Source of the DNA: Desulfobacterales bacterium
GTDB taxonomy: Bacteria > Desulfobacterota > Desulfobacteria > Desulfobacterales > Desulfosalsimonadaceae
Direction of reading: 5' to 3'
Assembly (NCBI GenBank): GCA_018399455.1
Contig: JAGYOT010000127.1
Location: 1 to 6,066 of the forward strand
DNA length: 6,066 nt
Made by a program: the position numbers and the translations under genes. A model generated the notes under the pieces. The model was not told the DNA's origin. It worked only from the letters and a program-made list of their open reading frames with translations, and ran no database searches. The stretch's first letter is position 1, and the number at the start of each line of letters is the position of its first letter. This document shows, in pieces, positions 6,002-6,066 of the stretch.

Positions 6002-6066
6002 AACGTTTTGACTCCTTTAGAAAAAATCTCCGGGTTATTGCTCAACTGCGGATATGCATGGCAATA

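Noticed and set aside
5667..6011. + strand open frames across the tatB region (5566-5826 and 5667-6011)
   Set aside because: They are antisense to tatB and the start of tatC, with Ser/Arg-rich low-complexity translations and no recognisable motif.
6019..6066. Possible promoter upstream of tatB (TTGAGC, 17 bases, TTCTAA on the - strand)
   Set aside because: The -10 match is poor and the window ends too soon to tell whether tatB is the first gene of its operon.

Overview
The window most likely comes from a sulfate-reducing deltaproteobacterium (Desulfobacterota, perhaps close to the Desulfobacteraceae). Three things suggest this: a CbiA-family amidase of the kind that occurs as dsrN beside dissimilatory sulfite reductase genes, a periplasmic tetrahaem cytochrome c3-like protein, and a fused HisH-HisF protein. 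The assignment rests on gene content recalled from memory. No search was run and no dsrAB lies inside the window.

Layout. The + strand opens inside a cobyrinic acid/sirohydrochlorin a,c-diamide synthase gene (1-1209) whose 5' end is missing. It converges on a - strand tetrahaem cytochrome c gene (1293-1757), and a stem with an A-run on one side and a T-run on the other (1174-1218) can serve as a shared bidirectional terminator. Next on the - strand is a small membrane-anchored TPR protein of unknown function (1936-2376). A divergent intergenic region (2377-2610) then carries candidate promoters in both directions. The + strand gene at 2611-4182 encodes a bifunctional imidazole glycerol phosphate synthase, with glutaminase HisH and cyclase HisF in one chain, resembling plant and fungal HIS7 more than ordinary bacterial HisF. 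The last three genes are on the - strand: a cold-shock protein (4359-4556, GTG start) with a long leader, a promoter with a duplicated 15-bp element and a clear terminator; then tatC (4864-5631) and a TatB-like tatA/B gene (5624-6001), which overlap by 8 bp as an operon.

How the genes fit together. The amidase (modified sirohaem or cobamide supply), the exported multihaem cytochrome (periplasmic electron transfer) and the Tat translocon (export of folded redox proteins) suit an anaerobic respiratory neighbourhood. The histidine and cold-shock genes are housekeeping and have their own signals. I found no tRNA, rRNA, CRISPR array, insertion sequence or phage gene. The most notable items are the eukaryote-type HisHF fusion, the duplicated element at the cold-shock promoter, and a short imperfect inverted repeat flanking hisHF.
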